Position numbers and translations under genes: made by a program
In this document: one piece after another, positions 1-13,516 of the stretch
How the letters are laid out: the number at the start of each line of letters is the position of its first letter
How positions within the stretch are numbered: position 1 is the first letter of the stretch
The notes under the pieces: model-generated
Seen by the model: the letters and a program-made list of their open reading frames with translations, nothing else
What the model was told of the DNA's origin: nothing
Database searches by the model: none
Source: Oxyruncus cristatus
Lineage: Eukaryota; Chordata; Aves; Passeriformes; Cotingidae
Reading direction: 5' to 3'
DNA: 64,000 bases
NCBI GenBank assembly: GCA_013399855.1
Contig: VXAY01005020.1
Location: forward strand, 1-64,000

Positions 1-451
1 ATATTTTTCCTGCTGATTATCTTCAATGTTTCCTTATGAAATACATGGATTTGCTATGACATGCATACTGTTTTGTGAAAATTACAATTTTTATCAAAAG
101 TACGTTTTCCCTCAAATATGTTATTTAGGAAAATATCTCAATTGTCTGTAACTCCAAGACAATTGAGTTTCACACTGCAAAGGTGATGACTACCTATATT
201 TCCTCTCCAGCTTTTAAAGCTTGTTTTCTCGGTGTAGTATTTAATGGGTATTGCACCGGCTTAACACAGCTGGACACTGGGTAATAAATAACCTTATCAA
301 TTGATTTGCCAACAATTTACACAGTCAAATCTGAAGCATTTTTTTGCCATGTACTTAAAACAAAGCCATGCCAAAAAGGAAGTGAGGAAACTGGAATTGT
401 GCACTCAGATCAGTATTTCAGTCTACCTCATGCATAGGACACAAAATGCAT
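1..451. other. AT-rich non-coding flank
   Basis: No open frame, repeat family or RNA gene is recognisable here. The sequence is AT-rich and lies left of the first CR1 fragment. Confidence 0.5.
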
Positions 452-737
452 TATCATAGAATGGCTTGGGTTGGAAGGGACCTTAAAGATCATCTTGTTC
501 CCCCCCACTGCCGTGGGCAGGGACACCTTGCACTAGACCAGGTTTCTTAGAGCTCCACCCAGCCTGGCCTTGAACACTGGCAGGGATGGGGCAGCCACAG
601 CTTCTCTGTGCAACCTGTGCCAGGGCCTCACCACCCTCACAGGGAAGGATTTCTTTCTACTACCCAGTCTAAATCTACTCTTGGTTTGAAGCTGTCCCCC
701 CTTGTCCTGTCACTACATGCCCTTCAAATAAAGCAAA
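452..737 (-). mobile_element. CR1 LINE 3' fragment
   Basis: Read on the plus strand, this begins with the inverted CR1 tail (tcatagaatggcttgggttgg) and continues through the usual 3'-end landmarks: a 'ccttaaagatcatct' block, 'gccgtgggcagggacacctt', 'gaacactggcagggatgggg' and 'ccttgtcctgtcactaca'. The element is therefore on the minus strand and heavily 5'-truncated. Only the last coding stretch and the 3' UTR remain, and no functional protein is encoded. The high-coordinate edge is uncertain by tens of bases. Confidence 0.9.
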
Positions 738-1090
738 CTAGCCCAGCTGTTCTTGCTGAGGGGGCTTCACATGGACTGAAGTTAACTCTCTTGTCCCCCT
801 AACAAAGGTTCAGTGTAGTTGAGAAGATATTAGAAGAATACTTACCAGAAATGATTTTACATCTACAGGGCAAAGTAAATGTAAACCACGTAGTAGGAAA
901 AACACAATTCCCACAGCAAGAATTTCAGTTTTAGTGTGCTACCTGGAACAGATTCCTGTTATTTGAAGAGTCAGCTCCATAGAAAGGTGTCCCTGTGCCT
1001 AGGTTGTGCCATAAAAGTTTCTCACATATCATGCTTGAATAGATAGCTATGTGATGAAGATATGTTGATATTTAACCTGTCAAGTGAAAG
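738..1090. other. non-coding spacer
   Basis: This lies between two CR1 fragments. Nothing is recognisable; the first 70 bases may be a very decayed continuation of the element on the left. Confidence 0.4.
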
Positions 1091-1178
1091 GTCACCCTGG
1101 CTGTGGAGGGGGTTTGGAGCTATGTGATCTTTAAGGTGCCTTCCAACCCAGGCCATTCCATGATTCCTATGATTTTAT
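1091..1178 (+). mobile_element. CR1 LINE tail remnant
   Basis: A short forward-strand piece keeps only the CR1 3' terminus: the 'gtgatctttaaggtgccttcc' block, 'aacccaggccattccatgat' and a terminal ATTCCTATGATTTTATGG-like repeat. Nearly all of the element is missing, consistent with strong 5' truncation. Confidence 0.85.
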
Positions 1179-4100
1179 GGTATTTATAGCCCTGTGCATA
1201 GGCAGCATCTTTCCACTTTCCAAGAGCTTGTCTGACAGCGTGAACATGTCAAACATCATATCCTTCATCCAGAAAAAAAAGGCTACTAAAGGAAGGAAAA
1301 ATTACAGTAAAAATATAGCATCCTGCTGTATGAATGTGTGTGGGAGAGAAAAAGGACTTGAAAGAATTCTGCCTTACCAAGTCCTGGTATGTACACAAAT
1401 GGTACTGTAAAACTCACATACAGGGTATCAAAGGGAGTGTCTCCTTTTTTCCTTCTGCTACAGAGTTTTGTATTTGAACAGTTCTGGTCTAAGATAAAAA
1501 ACAATGCCTTATAAATTGCACAACACAAGTTTGCAGAGTTATGCAGGATCATGAACTAGCTGTAGCTTGGAACCTTAAGAAGGCCATTCAAAAAGCAGCT
1601 TTATGTCACTTCTTTTCTGGTGTCTGTGGAGTGAAGCACATTGAGGGGTGTGCAACTACAGGCTCATTCTTTTTGTCACTTCAGAGGTCAGGTCTAACTA
1701 TGAGCTGACCGCCCCAGAGTCACCATTCTGTGACATGTATGCTTTGCTGCCCTCAGCCCAGGCTATGCATGGGTTAGCAAATGATTTGCTTCAAGTCTCA
1801 GTTCTTGTGCTCAGAATTCTTTACACTCTCATCTCACTGATGCTGGTTTTATACCAATATAGCACAACTGAATTATGACTCACAGAACCTGAGGTACCTT
1901 TTTAATGGGATGAACTATCCCCTGGCTTATATTAGCTACCTGCCTTTCAAAAGCTTAAGTGAGGCATTGAACCCAATTGCAAGTGAATTTACAGAAGACC
2001 CTGTTGAGAACAGTGGCTGCATCTCTGATACTGTTTCAGATCTAATGAAAAGTTCATGGAATGCTCCTTCTAATGTTATGTTCCCAGTCAAAATTATTCA
2101 CTGGCCATTTCGTCGGGTCTCAGCTATTTATTACCGCACAGCACAGTGCCACCATTTCTGGAGGTGTTGCTCATTACCCACTGCTCTTTTGAACAACTCA
2201 GAAATATTCCTGTTCTCTGCCACCATGCCTGGAAGTGTCATTAACCAGGACAGCATCACCAAACAAGCCAGCCCATGTGGCCACAGGGCAGCAGCATTCC
2301 TGGAAGCACTGTTCTCATTCTCACTTCTCCGGGGGGTGCCAGGTGACGGCAGAGCCAACTGCTCTTTAAAAAGATCACCAGCAGTAAAATCACACATTTG
2401 CTCCTAGATACACTTTTCCAAAACATGAAAACAAAACTCACATCACCTCCCTTTCCCGTCTCTGACCATTTCCCAACACACTCCTGTGGTTTTTAGCATC
2501 CTTGGCGTAGGACATGGCATGGCAGTGGCTTGCATCTCAAAGTTTCGGGAAGAGTTAACAGTTTTTGACAGTTTCAGCGTCTCCCACGATGGTAACACTA
2601 TATTTAGATACCCTCAGGCAATTAACTTTAAATATTCTAGTACAGAATTACATAATAAGTGATATCTTTCTCATTTTATTATTCCATCATTAAGCACATA
2701 AACGTAGTAGTTTATAAAGCACAAAATACTTTAATACTGCAGCAACAAATTCAAGCAGAATTATTTTGGAAAACTCACAGGCAATACTGGCCCACCTGTC
2801 TTCACTGCACCAGATGTAACTCTTTACTGATGTTATAATGATTTTGCACCATTCAATATCTGCATTTACTGTCACAATTACTATCCTCTCAGTAATCCTT
2901 TGTCATAAATACATACACATATATAAACTTGGACTGGGTGAATGTGAGGCCATTTTGATTAAAACATCCAGGACAAGAAACACAGTTTTGACTTTTTGAT
3001 TTGGTCTAGTATGGAAGGTCAAAGAAGTGCTGGAACAGAGGAAATACTAATTTTGGAAAGTGTTTCAAAGAATCTGATTTTAACGAGAGGGCTGCTGCCT
3101 GCTGAAGAGTATTCTGCCCAAGCCACACCGATTTTCTCGGTAGAGTTTAACAATATTTTCTAGCCATAAACCAAGCAGAGAAGGGATGAAAAAAAAATTA
3201 CTGGAGAAATTCTCAGTGGCATTTCCCCCAGCATCAGGCCTCTCAGGTCCAGTGCCATGCACAGTCACCTAAATGGAGCTTACAAAACCATCGAAGACAC
3301 TTACAGTTAAGCTTGGTCAATGTTAATCCTTGATGGCATCACAGCCAAGTTTCAAACATCTGCCCCATAGAGTGCCTTTATGGCACAGGTGGTAGGGGAT
3401 TGCTGCAAGTGGTTTTCTTCTCACTGTGGGTCATGAAAATGAAACTTTAAATGTGATCAGTGTCTTATGCTCTTCCTGCCAAATTAACCTTGATTGTTTT
3501 GAAAAAGCCATTTCCACAGTGTTACCAGAAGTCTTTGCCAGTCAGAAGCCTCGACTTCCCTGGCATTTGCTGTAGCCAGATTCTGTGTTGAAATGCTTGG
3601 GGTGAAAGAAGGGGCTGCACAACTGCTACTTTTCTAGAACTCTCAGAGCACATTTGGTGGCACCATGGGTGGTTCTCTCTGGAAAACAAGAAAAAAAAAA
3701 CCAAAGAAAAATAAGAATGAGAAAAACAAAGAAAGAAAAAGCAATGAGGAGAAGAAGGAGAAGAAGAAGAAGTAGAAGAAGAAGCAGCAGAAGAATAAAA
3801 AAGTAGGAGGAGAACCATCCCCTAAGACTGTAGAAACTTTCTGTAATCATGCTGTTTGACATGGGATTTGGCTATAAAGGGCTAGAGTATACATACTTGA
3901 TATATTTTAGAAGTTATTAGTTTCTCTGTTTTTCTTCTTTATCCTAAAGCTGGGATAAAAACATCTTGCAGTCTTTAATCTTTGGTTTTCAGGGCACTCC
4001 TAGGCAGGTTTCTGTTGTTCTCTGGGTGAGCTGTAAAGCATTTGTTTTCACATTTCCTAGTACCAGTCTATAGACTTCAGTTTAATGAACATTATTATTT

Positions 4101-6577
4101 AATTTACAAGTATCTACATTTTTTAGCAGATTCCTTCTTGTGGATCTGTAAAACCAACTGTTTGAAAAATATAGAAGAAAAATACTCACCCCCCCACTCT
4201 CCCATTTTAAAGGGAAGAATTTCTCCTGGCAATAACGTACACATTTCCTTCTCAATATCTTACCGTGCTTTCAAACTCACTATTAACTGTGTAGAATCAT
4301 AAAGAGGGAAGGGAGTCAAATCGCAAGAAGAATTTCTGGAGACTCTTGGTGGTATAAAACCTACAGTATCTGGTGCTATTGGGCTGTTGCTGAATTTTAT
4401 CTCAGACTGGTGAATTGTTTTTTTTTTCTTTTTCTCCTTCTTATAGATATACCACAACAACTCTGTCTCTCAGCTCAAATGGTGTAGCTTGTACAGCTTG
4501 CACAGAGGCCTCACTTCACCCTCACTAAATTGCTCCTTGGTCACAGAAAATACATTTTGGTGTATACCAAGCTTTCCTTGTTTCAGATTGGACCTTGTGC
4601 AAAAAACAAAAGACTACTAATCTTTAACTTCCTACAGCTGAGCAGCAGGACTTTGTGCTAAATAAATATGTTATTGTCACGTAAAGAGTGGAAAAGAGTA
4701 GGAACACAAAAGTATAAGAACACAGGCTACGTTATGAGGAGATGGATTATTTTGTAAAAGATTCATATTTGAGGATGCACAGACGTCCTTGCTCCATTCT
4801 TCAGCCTCAGAAAGAAGGCTGAATCATGAGGGAAAACTGCATCTAAGAGAAAATGAGCGGAACTCAGCTGAAACAGATTCAAATGACATGTAATAATTTA
4901 GACAGGTCACCCATGCAACCTAGGAGGTGTTGGGCAGGCCTTTGGCATACAGAAATGTGCAGGGAGGCAAAAGAATGCCTCTTCCTCAGCTCCTGTATTA
5001 TCTACAGGTTTGAAAAAGGGCAAGTTTGTATTTTCCACAGACCTTGGTAGGTATCTGTGGAGGTATCAGCATAGGTAGAAAATGCCTATATTCTTGGCAC
5101 AACCTCCTGGCGACTGTCCTGAGGACCTGTAGTGAATGATTTCTTCTCCTTTGGAGTCAAAGTTGCTTCTCTGCTCTGTGGTTGCCTGCTGTGCTAGTGC
5201 TTGGCTATCCTGTGTCTTATGAAAGACAAATTATGATGTCTCAAAGAGAATCATAATTTTTTAAGGGAAATAACTTGTAAGTCATTATTCATAAGTCTCT
5301 ATTCAATTACAATTTTGCCAGTTTTCATAAGAGGTACTAACATGTGAAAGTAAAAATATTGCATCTCAGGAATCTACAGTTCATATAAGAAGCTGAGGAG
5401 TTAGATTTTCACCTGTAGTTTTACGTGGCACAGGTGAAGCAGTGGCAGAAGCACTGCAATTGTCCATGACTTCATCTGCTCCAAAAAGCTGAGGGCTGTT
5501 TTATTTCTCCCCCCATTTCAGTGTTGCACGACATTAATGAATAGGAATTTAGAGTCCTGCAACAGTTTACAGCTTCTAAATTGAGCCTCATGACTTTGCC
5601 TCAGCAAATGTCTGTCAGTGGCAGTATTTGTGTTGCAAACTCTATTGCATTATTTTTTTCAGTGTAAAGTATGAAAGTGCTATAAGTGACATTTTAGGGC
5701 ATGTTCCAAAGATTGAAGAAACAGAGGCTGAATACTGGTAGGAGGAAAAGCCAGAGGAAATCCAGATGGACCTTTTACATCCTCAGTCTGGTGTAAAAAT
5801 TGTTAAAAGAGTGGGAGATTATGCAGTGACACCTGTACAATGTGATATGTAAGGTATTTTTGAATGACTTTCTCAAGTTTCCCCTTAATGAAGTCCATGC
5901 TTTGTTATTGCAAAGAAAAAGGTGGGGACAGCTTTATGTGTGCTCTTTTGCTATGTGTGTTCCCTTTTAACTCTTTCCTGAAACACAGGCTAGGTGCTAG
6001 AACTTTTCAGGAAGCATTATGTGAAGCCCAATGTTTCCCAAGTTTTAACATGGTGTGAACAGTTCCTAATCAACTTTCAAAGAAAGGCTATCAAACAATT
6101 TTTAAATAAACATGCTTTTTGCATCTCAGTGCACCCACTGTAGGCTGTAGATGAGAGAGCAAGTAGTATCTGCTAAAACAAATAGGAGAGCCAGGGCCAG
6201 AGGAAAAACTGCTGTTTAATTCAAGGAGGAAAGTAGAAAAGGGCTCTGTGCCATAAGATGTTGTTTTTCCCCTTCTTTCTGCTCCTTCTGCCTCATCCTT
6301 CACTGTGCTCAAGGGATCTTCTGGTGGAAAATGGGTTTTGCTGCTGCTATCACCCATGGTGGACTGAATGTGGCCCTTTGTTCATTGTGCCATGCATTTT
6401 GGGGGAGCGGGACAGGGAACCAGGCACAACCACAGCTCTGTGGGCAGCACCAGGGGAGTCCTGAGCTGGGTCAGGAGGATAACTGGAGGAGTCATGGTAT
6501 CTACAGGAAACAAGCTCCCAACCTACAATGCTTTACTAATTTCTATATATTCCTAGATCCTGGACTTCCTCAGGCTT
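1179..6577. other. gene-free AT-rich interval with low-complexity DNA
   Basis: There is no recognisable gene or transposon over about 5.4 kb apart from the GAA/A-rich tract listed separately. The longest open frame (about 1910-2407, plus, 165 codons) has no recognised domain, no signal peptide and no neighbouring splice pattern, and a shorter frame overlaps it antiparallel. I treat it as chance. The DNA at 6360-6560 is somewhat GC-richer but unclassified. Confidence 0.45.
3683..3812 (+). repeat. GAA/A-rich simple-sequence tract
   Basis: A purine-only run on the plus strand starts as A-rich (AAAG)n-like DNA and becomes imperfect (GAA)n/(AGG)n. Read on the minus strand it gives spurious poly-Leu and poly-Ser frames, which should not be annotated as proteins. 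Confidence 0.9.
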
Positions 6578-7112
6578 TTACCCTGAGACCTCACCTGAGA
6601 ACTGGCTCCAGATCTGGGATTCCCAGCACAGGAAGGACATGGACCTGTTGGAGTGTATTCAAAGGAGGGACACCAAGTTTATTAGAAAAATGGAATACCT
6701 CTCCTATGAGGAAAGGCTGAGAGAATTGTGATTGTTCAGCCTGGAAAAGAAGGCTTCAGTGTGACCTAATTACAACCTTCCAGTACGTGAAGGGAGCACA
6801 CAAGAAAGAAGGAGAGGGACTATTTACAAGGGCCTGTAGTGACAGGGCAAGGTGGAATGGCTTCAAATTGAGAGTAGGTTTAGATTAGACAGTAGGAAAA
6901 AATTCTTTACTGTGAGCATGGTGAGGCACTGGCATGCGTGGTGAGGTTGCCCAGAGTAGTTGCAGGTGCCCCATCCCTAAAAGTGTTTAAGGCCAAGTTG
7001 GATGGAGCTCTGAACAACCTGGTCGATTGAAAGGTGTTCCCACCCATGGCAAGGGGGATGGAATAGGGTGATCTTTAAGGCCCTTTCCAACCCAAACCGT
7101 TCTATGATTCCT
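6578..7112 (+). mobile_element. CR1 LINE 3' fragment, about 535 bp
   Basis: This forward CR1 starts in the sequence for the C-terminal part of ORF2 ('gacctcacct...cccagcacaggaaggacatgg', corresponding to the conserved RPHLEYC-like stretch). It then passes through 'gaggaaaggctgagagaatt', 'ttgttcagcctggaaaagaa', 'cccatggcaaggggg' and ends with 'aaccgttctatgattcctgg'. Frames are broken by in-frame stops and indels, so it is a dead 5'-truncated copy. Confidence 0.93.
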
Positions 7113-7999
7113 GGAACAAGCACAGAACAAAAATCCTCGCTCTCTTCATTAATTTTCTTCCTTCCTTTGGGCCAATTAGAACAGGAGTGTGTAAACAAAC
7201 AGTATGTTCATCAGATAGCTTTAAATTTATACAGAAGCTCACATCCCTTGGAGAACCCAGTTGACAAAGTAGTAATTTTTCACATTTGCAGCCCACTGGC
7301 GATCAATTAATAGACTATTATACTCTTTAGTGCTGGAGCAAGATAAAACCAAGTAACATCTCCAAGGGAACTTCTTATACAACCCAAATTGAACTTAATG
7401 AGGGAAGACATTTAACAGATGCTTTTAGATGTAAGATGCATTTAGCACTTGTCAAGAGCTGTATTCCTGACTTAACCAATTTATAAGTTAGACAAAGCTC
7501 CAGCCTGTGTTGACGTAAATGAGACTGAGTATGGTGGCTTTGACAAGGCTTGAGGGCATTGGATACACTGAGCAGGCCAACTTAATGGGATTCACATTAA
7601 CCTGCATTAAATATATGAGAATGAACAGCCCTTGTCTGTGTCGAGATATTTTTTAAAACAAACAAACAAAAGAGCGTATTATTTCAAAGCAGATTGAGGA
7701 CATGAAGTTTAAAGAAAATAATGCATAGGAGTGGAGACAGGCTCATCCTTGCTTTGAAATTTGTCAGACATATAAGGATATGATGACTACTAATAGGAGA
7801 ACTAGGCAGGTGCTAAATTAGAGGGTCAGAAGTGCTTTGACAGATCAAAATACAGATAAAAAAGAAAGGTCTTGTAGACAAAACTTACAGGATTATGCTC
7901 AGGAAGAATAACCAGCAGTAATAATTCTGTACAGATTTAGTCACTCAGGGGTACATTTGTCACCAAATAGAGCAGTCTGTGATCCCAGCTCCAATATCA

Positions 8000-8039
8000 G
8001 TGAATTTTAAGGACATTGAGTGAATTTTAAGGACACTGT
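8000..8039 (+). repeat. 20-bp tandem duplication
   Basis: Two adjacent copies of a 20-base unit share gtgaattttaaggaca and differ near the end of the unit. Confidence 0.85.
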
Positions 8040-8203
8040 GCATTGCTACTGAGGGCTTTATTCTTCCTAGGACTATCAGAGTCACCATAAATTTTATTCT
8101 CTTCACTCTCTGAAAGGATAGCTCCATCTTTCGTACTTTTATGCCTACTCTCCAGATTTTAATAACAGTAGTGGGCAACAGAACCTTGGACTGCTATTTT
8201 TTT

Positions 8204-8233
8204 GTTATCAATTTCTTCGTTATCAATTTCTTC
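8204..8233 (+). repeat. 15-bp tandem duplication
   Basis: Two adjacent perfect copies of gttatcaatttcttc. Confidence 0.85.
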
Positions 8234-8621
8234 TGAAGAGATGAAGTTTTCCACCTACTACTTGGAATTGTGAGCCTTCCAACTTGCTCTAGGCCCAAAC
8301 ACATATTCAAACCTGTTGAACCTCTCACATATCTCTCATATATATCTCAGATACCTAGATATGGAGAAACCAACAACTTTGGTGCATCTGCAAAACCCTT
8401 TTCATTCCATCACAACAGGGAGCCTCAGCTCAGGATGAGGTTTTTCTAAGGAAAAGATTGACAGCAGACAAATTTTGGCCATGTTCTTTCCTGTCCCGTT
8501 TTGGGCTACTCTTGCAACTGTGTTACTAGCCAGGGCTACATATATCTTAACAGCTATGGTAAGTGGGTGAGAAAGATTAGACAGGACAGATTATGGGATA
8601 AAAGAGAAGACTAGAGGAAAA

Positions 8622-9094
8622 GAAAACTATTAGAAAGATATTGGAGAACATCCAAAGGACGGCTACGATGATGCTGAAGGGTCTAGAAGGGAAGCCATAT
8701 GAGGAGCAGCTGGGGGCACTTAAACTATTCAGCTGGAGAAGACCAGACTGAGGGCAGATCCCATAGCAGTCTGCAGCTTCCTCACGAGGGGCAGGCACTG
8801 ATCCCTGCCCCATGGTGAGCAGTGGCAGGATCCGGGGGAAGCTGGAGATGTGCCAGGGGAGGTTTATGTTGGATATTAGGATGAGGTTTTTCACCCAGAG
8901 CATGGTTGGTCACTGGAAAAGGCTCCCCAGGGCAGTGGTCACAACCCCAAGCCTGCCAGAGCTCAAGAAGTGTTTTGACAATGTTCTCAGACACATGGTA
9001 GAATTGCTGGGTGTGTTCTGTGCAGGGCCAGGAGTTGTACTTTGATGAACCTTCTGGGTCCCTTCCAACTTAGGATGTTCTACTATTCTATGAA
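8622..9094 (+). mobile_element. CR1 LINE fragment, second subfamily
   Basis: This forward element runs from 'ctattagaaagatattggag' through 'aggggcaggcactgatccct', 'ggatattaggatgaggtttt' and 'aaaaggctccccagggcagt' to 'tcccttccaacttaggatg' and a terminal TTCTACTATTCTATGA. Its interior differs from the 6.6-kb copy and resembles the copies at 17.9 and 63.1 kb, so at least two CR1 subfamilies are present. It is 5'-truncated with no intact ORF. Confidence 0.92.
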
Positions 9095-12000
9095 ACTGAA
9101 GTGGAGAGAGATAGTTCAAGTTCTAACTAAAAGACTGACATCAACAAAACAGTGTTAATGGGAAATTGTAACTGAACTTGGGTAGGGAAGGGAGCAGTGC
9201 CTGAAGACTCAGACTCAGAGAGCAAGGCTGTATGAATGTGAATATATTGCCAGACCCTGTGACTTATGCTCAGTGCTGCTTCTTTTGTCGTTGATCTTCA
9301 TTAACTTCTTCTCCCTTGGAATTATTTCTTGCATCTTTTTTCCAAAATCAAAATTACAGCAAGTATATATTACAAACAAACTTCAAACCTCCACTGGATT
9401 CAGAAAGTTTTCCGCCACTTTACTTTGACTGGAAACCCACAATGCAAATATTTTATGTATATAAAGATGCCTCCCACCAAGGCCAGAAACAGCTTCCTTA
9501 TCAGGCATGAAGAGTGTATACAAATTTGTCTTTGGGTTCATGTCACATCACTGAGTGTGACGCAGGCTCTCTGTGGTGGCAGTGCAGTCTGAGGGAACAC
9601 AACTGTTTACGTCGCTCTAGTTAAGGACAGGCTTGTTTTCAAAGAGCAGTAGAGTGTGTGAAAGGACTACATCAATGTTGCCTTTTTTTAAAATATTGTT
9701 AAACATAAACTGCAAACCAAAGCTATAGTAAATGCAAAGTGAAAGTTACAACAAAAATCAAGAAAACCTATAAATTAAACTGCAAGGAGAGAAAAATGGA
9801 CATTAAATATTGAGTTTATGGTTTTACAGCCTTGGATCCCCCAACAATATACATGCTGTCATTTATTATGAGGCATAGAGCTGTGAGCTCCAGCTCTCTG
9901 TTTACCACCCTGTCTAGTGTGACTGTATCCATCCTGACTGGGAAAACAAACAAAAAAAAAATCTGAGATTCATATGGTCATCATCATAAAGAGACAGTAC
10001 TTAAAACAGTGATGGCTTTTTGTAAAGCTCCAAGCTAGAGAGAGCTGACAGCGTCAAGGAAGACATGAAATCACTGGGTTTGGGCTCAAGCATGAGCTTG
10101 AGCTGTGATCTAACAAGGAAAAAGTCTTTTGATCCTGATTTTTTATCCTTGATGTAAATCTGTCCTTTTCCACTGAGCTGTTTTTGAGGCAGAGTTCATC
10201 ATGCTGAGTAAATCTGCTGCTCTTCCCGTGTAACTGCTGGCAGAGGAGCAGGCACTAAACTGAGGTGCTGTCAGATCTGTATGAATTCTCTCCTGTTTTG
10301 AGATCTATTCAACAGAAAATAGTGGGTAGAGAGAGGGAGTAGGTGACAACTGTCTCATCCTACAGCAACAGCTGCTTTGGTCTTGGCTCTGTGGTAGACA
10401 GGCATCAAACTCTATGACTGTCTTAGAGATCTGTCAAGATCTTTCTCAAAGTGCTGTCAAGATTTTTCATCTTTCAAAACAGAGGAGGTAGATTTTTCCT
10501 GTGTCCTTATGTTGCCACTTCTTCAGCACTTTTGTAAATGCAACCAAAGTAAAGAACAACTGCACTGTAAGATATTTCATGAGCAATTGTTTAGTACAAC
10601 TAGAACAACCTTAGGCCTCGCCAGTGCAAGCGCAAGTATCAGATCCACGCAGAAAGATGATTTAAAAATACCATTTCATTTCTTCCATTGTCTGGGAATA
10701 TTTTTCAATTCTAAAGCAAAAAGAGGTATCTGAGCCGTTCTGTCTCTAGAGCAAGGTGCCACAAATCCTGGTGCAGAGAGGGTTCCTGCCCAGCTGGGTA
10801 CAAAACAGAGGCATTAATAGAGCTGCTCTGTTGCACATTTAAGGTCCCCTTTTTTTTTTTCTCTGTGCTCAAATACCACCAGTTTCTCTCCCATCACAGC
10901 AATTTCACATGTTTGCATGCCCAGCTTCCATGGCAAGCAGGACAAAGGGGGATGTTATAAACACAGTCCCAGCCAGACCTTGCTCACAGGCCTCACACCT
11001 ATATTTCTTCCATAAATTTCAGTCAAATCTCTATTCTAAGAGGTAACTGCTGAGTTGGCTGCAGGCCCTGGAAACCACATTTTCAAATAAAATGCAATAG
11101 AGGAGAAAATAAAACTACTTTTCTTCTTGGGAACAGCAAAACAAAGCTAACTACTGCTGAAAAAAAAAAAAAAAAGGAAGGATTTTTAGGTAATGGCAGT
11201 AAAAATAGGTTCAAATTTAAACCAGAGTGAGAAAATAATTTTCAAGAAAGAGTCTACTTAAAGATCAATGGGGCAAGAGTCTCAAGTGGCATAAAGTGGG
11301 GGAGTGCCTAAACTTAATGGATTCCCGACCATTTATTTCATAGGTGAATCAATGTCTCTTTTCAAGACAATCCCCTCTGTACCTGTGAGCTGTAGTGAGG
11401 TGGGCAAGTCCTTACATACTGCAGCTTCCCCCTCACAGCCTCATGTTTTGATTGATTTAGCAGCCACCTGGTCTAAGTGGCAGAAATAGAACGAGAAACA
11501 TTTAATTAACATCACAGGAAATGCTCCAAGTGTGCTTGGAAATAGCAGGGATAACATTAACGTGCCAGTAAATATTTCATAGATTTACAATCCTTTCAAT
11601 TTAGACTTTTATTGACTTAACAAACAAGTATATCCCTGTACTGCCTTTCATCCATTTATAGTTGGTTGGTTTCTTTAATCAAAGATATGGATAAAGAGTA
11701 ACAGGAGACCACTAATTTCACGCTCGGAGGTATGAGGTATGAAGTGCTCAGGGAACCAGCAACTCCCAGTTGTATCATCTCAGAGTATTTTCAAAAATAT
11801 TTAGCCTCTAGGGTTAGAAAGAATCCCTGATATTCAGCCTCTATGCCATGTTACATAAATATGCTTGATGAACAGAAAAAAAGGAGCAAAGGAAGTGGAA
11901 GAAAGTTTGAGTCCTCTTTTTTTTCCCTTTTTTTTTTTTTTTTGAAAAAAAGAAGATAAATCCACCATCTGGTTGCTAGAAGAAATTAAATTGTTCTACT

Positions 12001-13411
12001 GAATCATGTATCTGAATCACCAATTTGCTAAAGCAACATTCAAGATGGAAGAGACTAAGAAGTTTCTTTGTATCTCACAGCTTAAGAAAGCACAACATCT
12101 TTCCAAATTCTTTTCAACGATTCTAAATTAAAACAAAACTAAACCCCACAAACCCAGCATTTTGCTGAGAAAGAGAAAAGTCTCACAATGTGAATATTTC
12201 TTGCTTGGAAAGCCAGTCTTTTGTGAGTCTGCGTTTCCACCTAATTGCAAAGACTCCTCTGCAATCAGAAATATCAAATTTTGCAGTCAATGTTTGTTAT
12301 AAGTCTAGTATAAAATCTAGAAAAGCCTAATCATTCAATAGCAACAATCAAGGAAAGAAGGAATGTGGCACTGTTACAAAAGACTGAAACATTACTTGTG
12401 GCATATTAGATAAATAATTGAGCCAAAAGCTGTACAGAATTATCATAAGTGTGCAAAGTGCTGAAATAACCTCCTAATGCTCCATGCTGAGCAGAACAAA
12501 TTCTACAGAACAAAATAAATTTCTCTAGGTAAAATCTGAAATGAATCTTAACTCCATTCTTATCAGAGTCTGGTACTGGCAGGAACACTTACAGCTTGCT
12601 CTGAGGAAAAGTGCTTGGACACGGCATACCAACACCTAGTTTTATGATGCCTTTTCCTGAGGAAAAGTTAAACCAGTTCACTCCATAAAGTCAGCTGAAA
12701 GGTACACAAATTATTGTTGTGCGTATGGGGTGCATGTGAAATGAAATATGAAATCGATTTGCCAGTGGAATGGAAAAGCAGACATGGTACGAACTGCAGG
12801 AATAAAACACTGGAATTACTCAGATCGCTTTCTAACTGATACAACACAGGGATGCCTCAGCCTTTCAAATAACCCCTGTTTGGCCTCTGGAAAAACTCCC
12901 TCAAAGATGATTTTTGTATATGTTAAAGCTGGCCACAATTATAATAGTAAATGTCTTAGAAGTATACAAGGGTCAGGCTTTGCTACTGATTTGGAAGCTC
13001 TGTGTTTAGAAATAGTTTTGAGTGTTTCCTTAAGCACTTCATGGAAGGAGTTGCTTTATTAAATTAACCCTGGCATTTTAGCCACCAATCTGTAGCAATA
13101 AGAGGAGTCACTACATAGGTGTGGCAACCACTGGGCATTGAAGTGCTTCAGCAGCTTGATGTGGGGAGACCCCATATCCAGGCTCTAACATGGAACCAGC
13201 ATTTCGGGTTCACACTCACGGTCGTATCAGAAATCACACCTGAGTTACTTCAGGCTCCATCAGCTGCAGAAACAACAGTCATATGCACCACATTTGTTTG
13301 TCTATTGAATTGGGGGGGTTTATAGCTTTTTATACTTTTAGTGGCTTTTACTACTTACTTGATGATTTGTCCTAGGGAGACATTACTGTTTTTCTTTATT
13401 ATAGAACAAGG
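9095..13411. other. gene-free AT-rich interval
   Basis: I see no gene or classified repeat over about 4.3 kb. It holds homopolymer tracts, including T at about 10851-10860, A at about 11159-11175 and T at 11928-11943. A 104-codon open frame at 12748-13062 (plus) has no recognisable feature. The AT-rich segment at about 11480-11640 looks slowly evolving in composition, but this cannot be shown without an alignment. Confidence 0.4.
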
Positions 13412-13516
13412 TGTTTGTTGTTTTTTTTTTTTGTTTGTTTGTTTGTTTGGTTTGGTTTTGGGTTTTTTTGTTGTTTTTTGTTTTGTTTGTTTTTTTTTGT
13501 TGTTTTTTGTTTTTCA
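13412..13516 (+). repeat. T/TTTG-rich simple repeat
   Basis: About 100 bases consist almost only of T and G, including (TTTG)n. Overlapping Phe/Val/Cys-rich plus frames and Lys/Gln/Asn-rich minus frames here are artefacts of composition. Confidence 0.92.

Larger units (their letters stand above)
7113..8621. other. non-coding interval with two short tandem duplications
   Basis: No gene is seen. A 20-bp unit is repeated directly at 8000-8039 (core gtgaattttaaggaca) and a 15-bp unit (gttatcaatttcttc) is repeated at 8204-8233. These look like local replication-slippage duplications. Confidence 0.5.

Noticed and set aside
1910..2407. 165-codon plus-strand open frame
   Set aside because: It has no recognisable domain, signal peptide or membrane segment and no conserved splice context, and an antiparallel 88-codon frame overlaps it. 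Long chance frames are expected in 64 kb read in six frames.
3522..3862. Leu/Ser-rich minus frames resembling membrane proteins
   Set aside because: They are antisense readings of the GAA/A-rich simple repeat.
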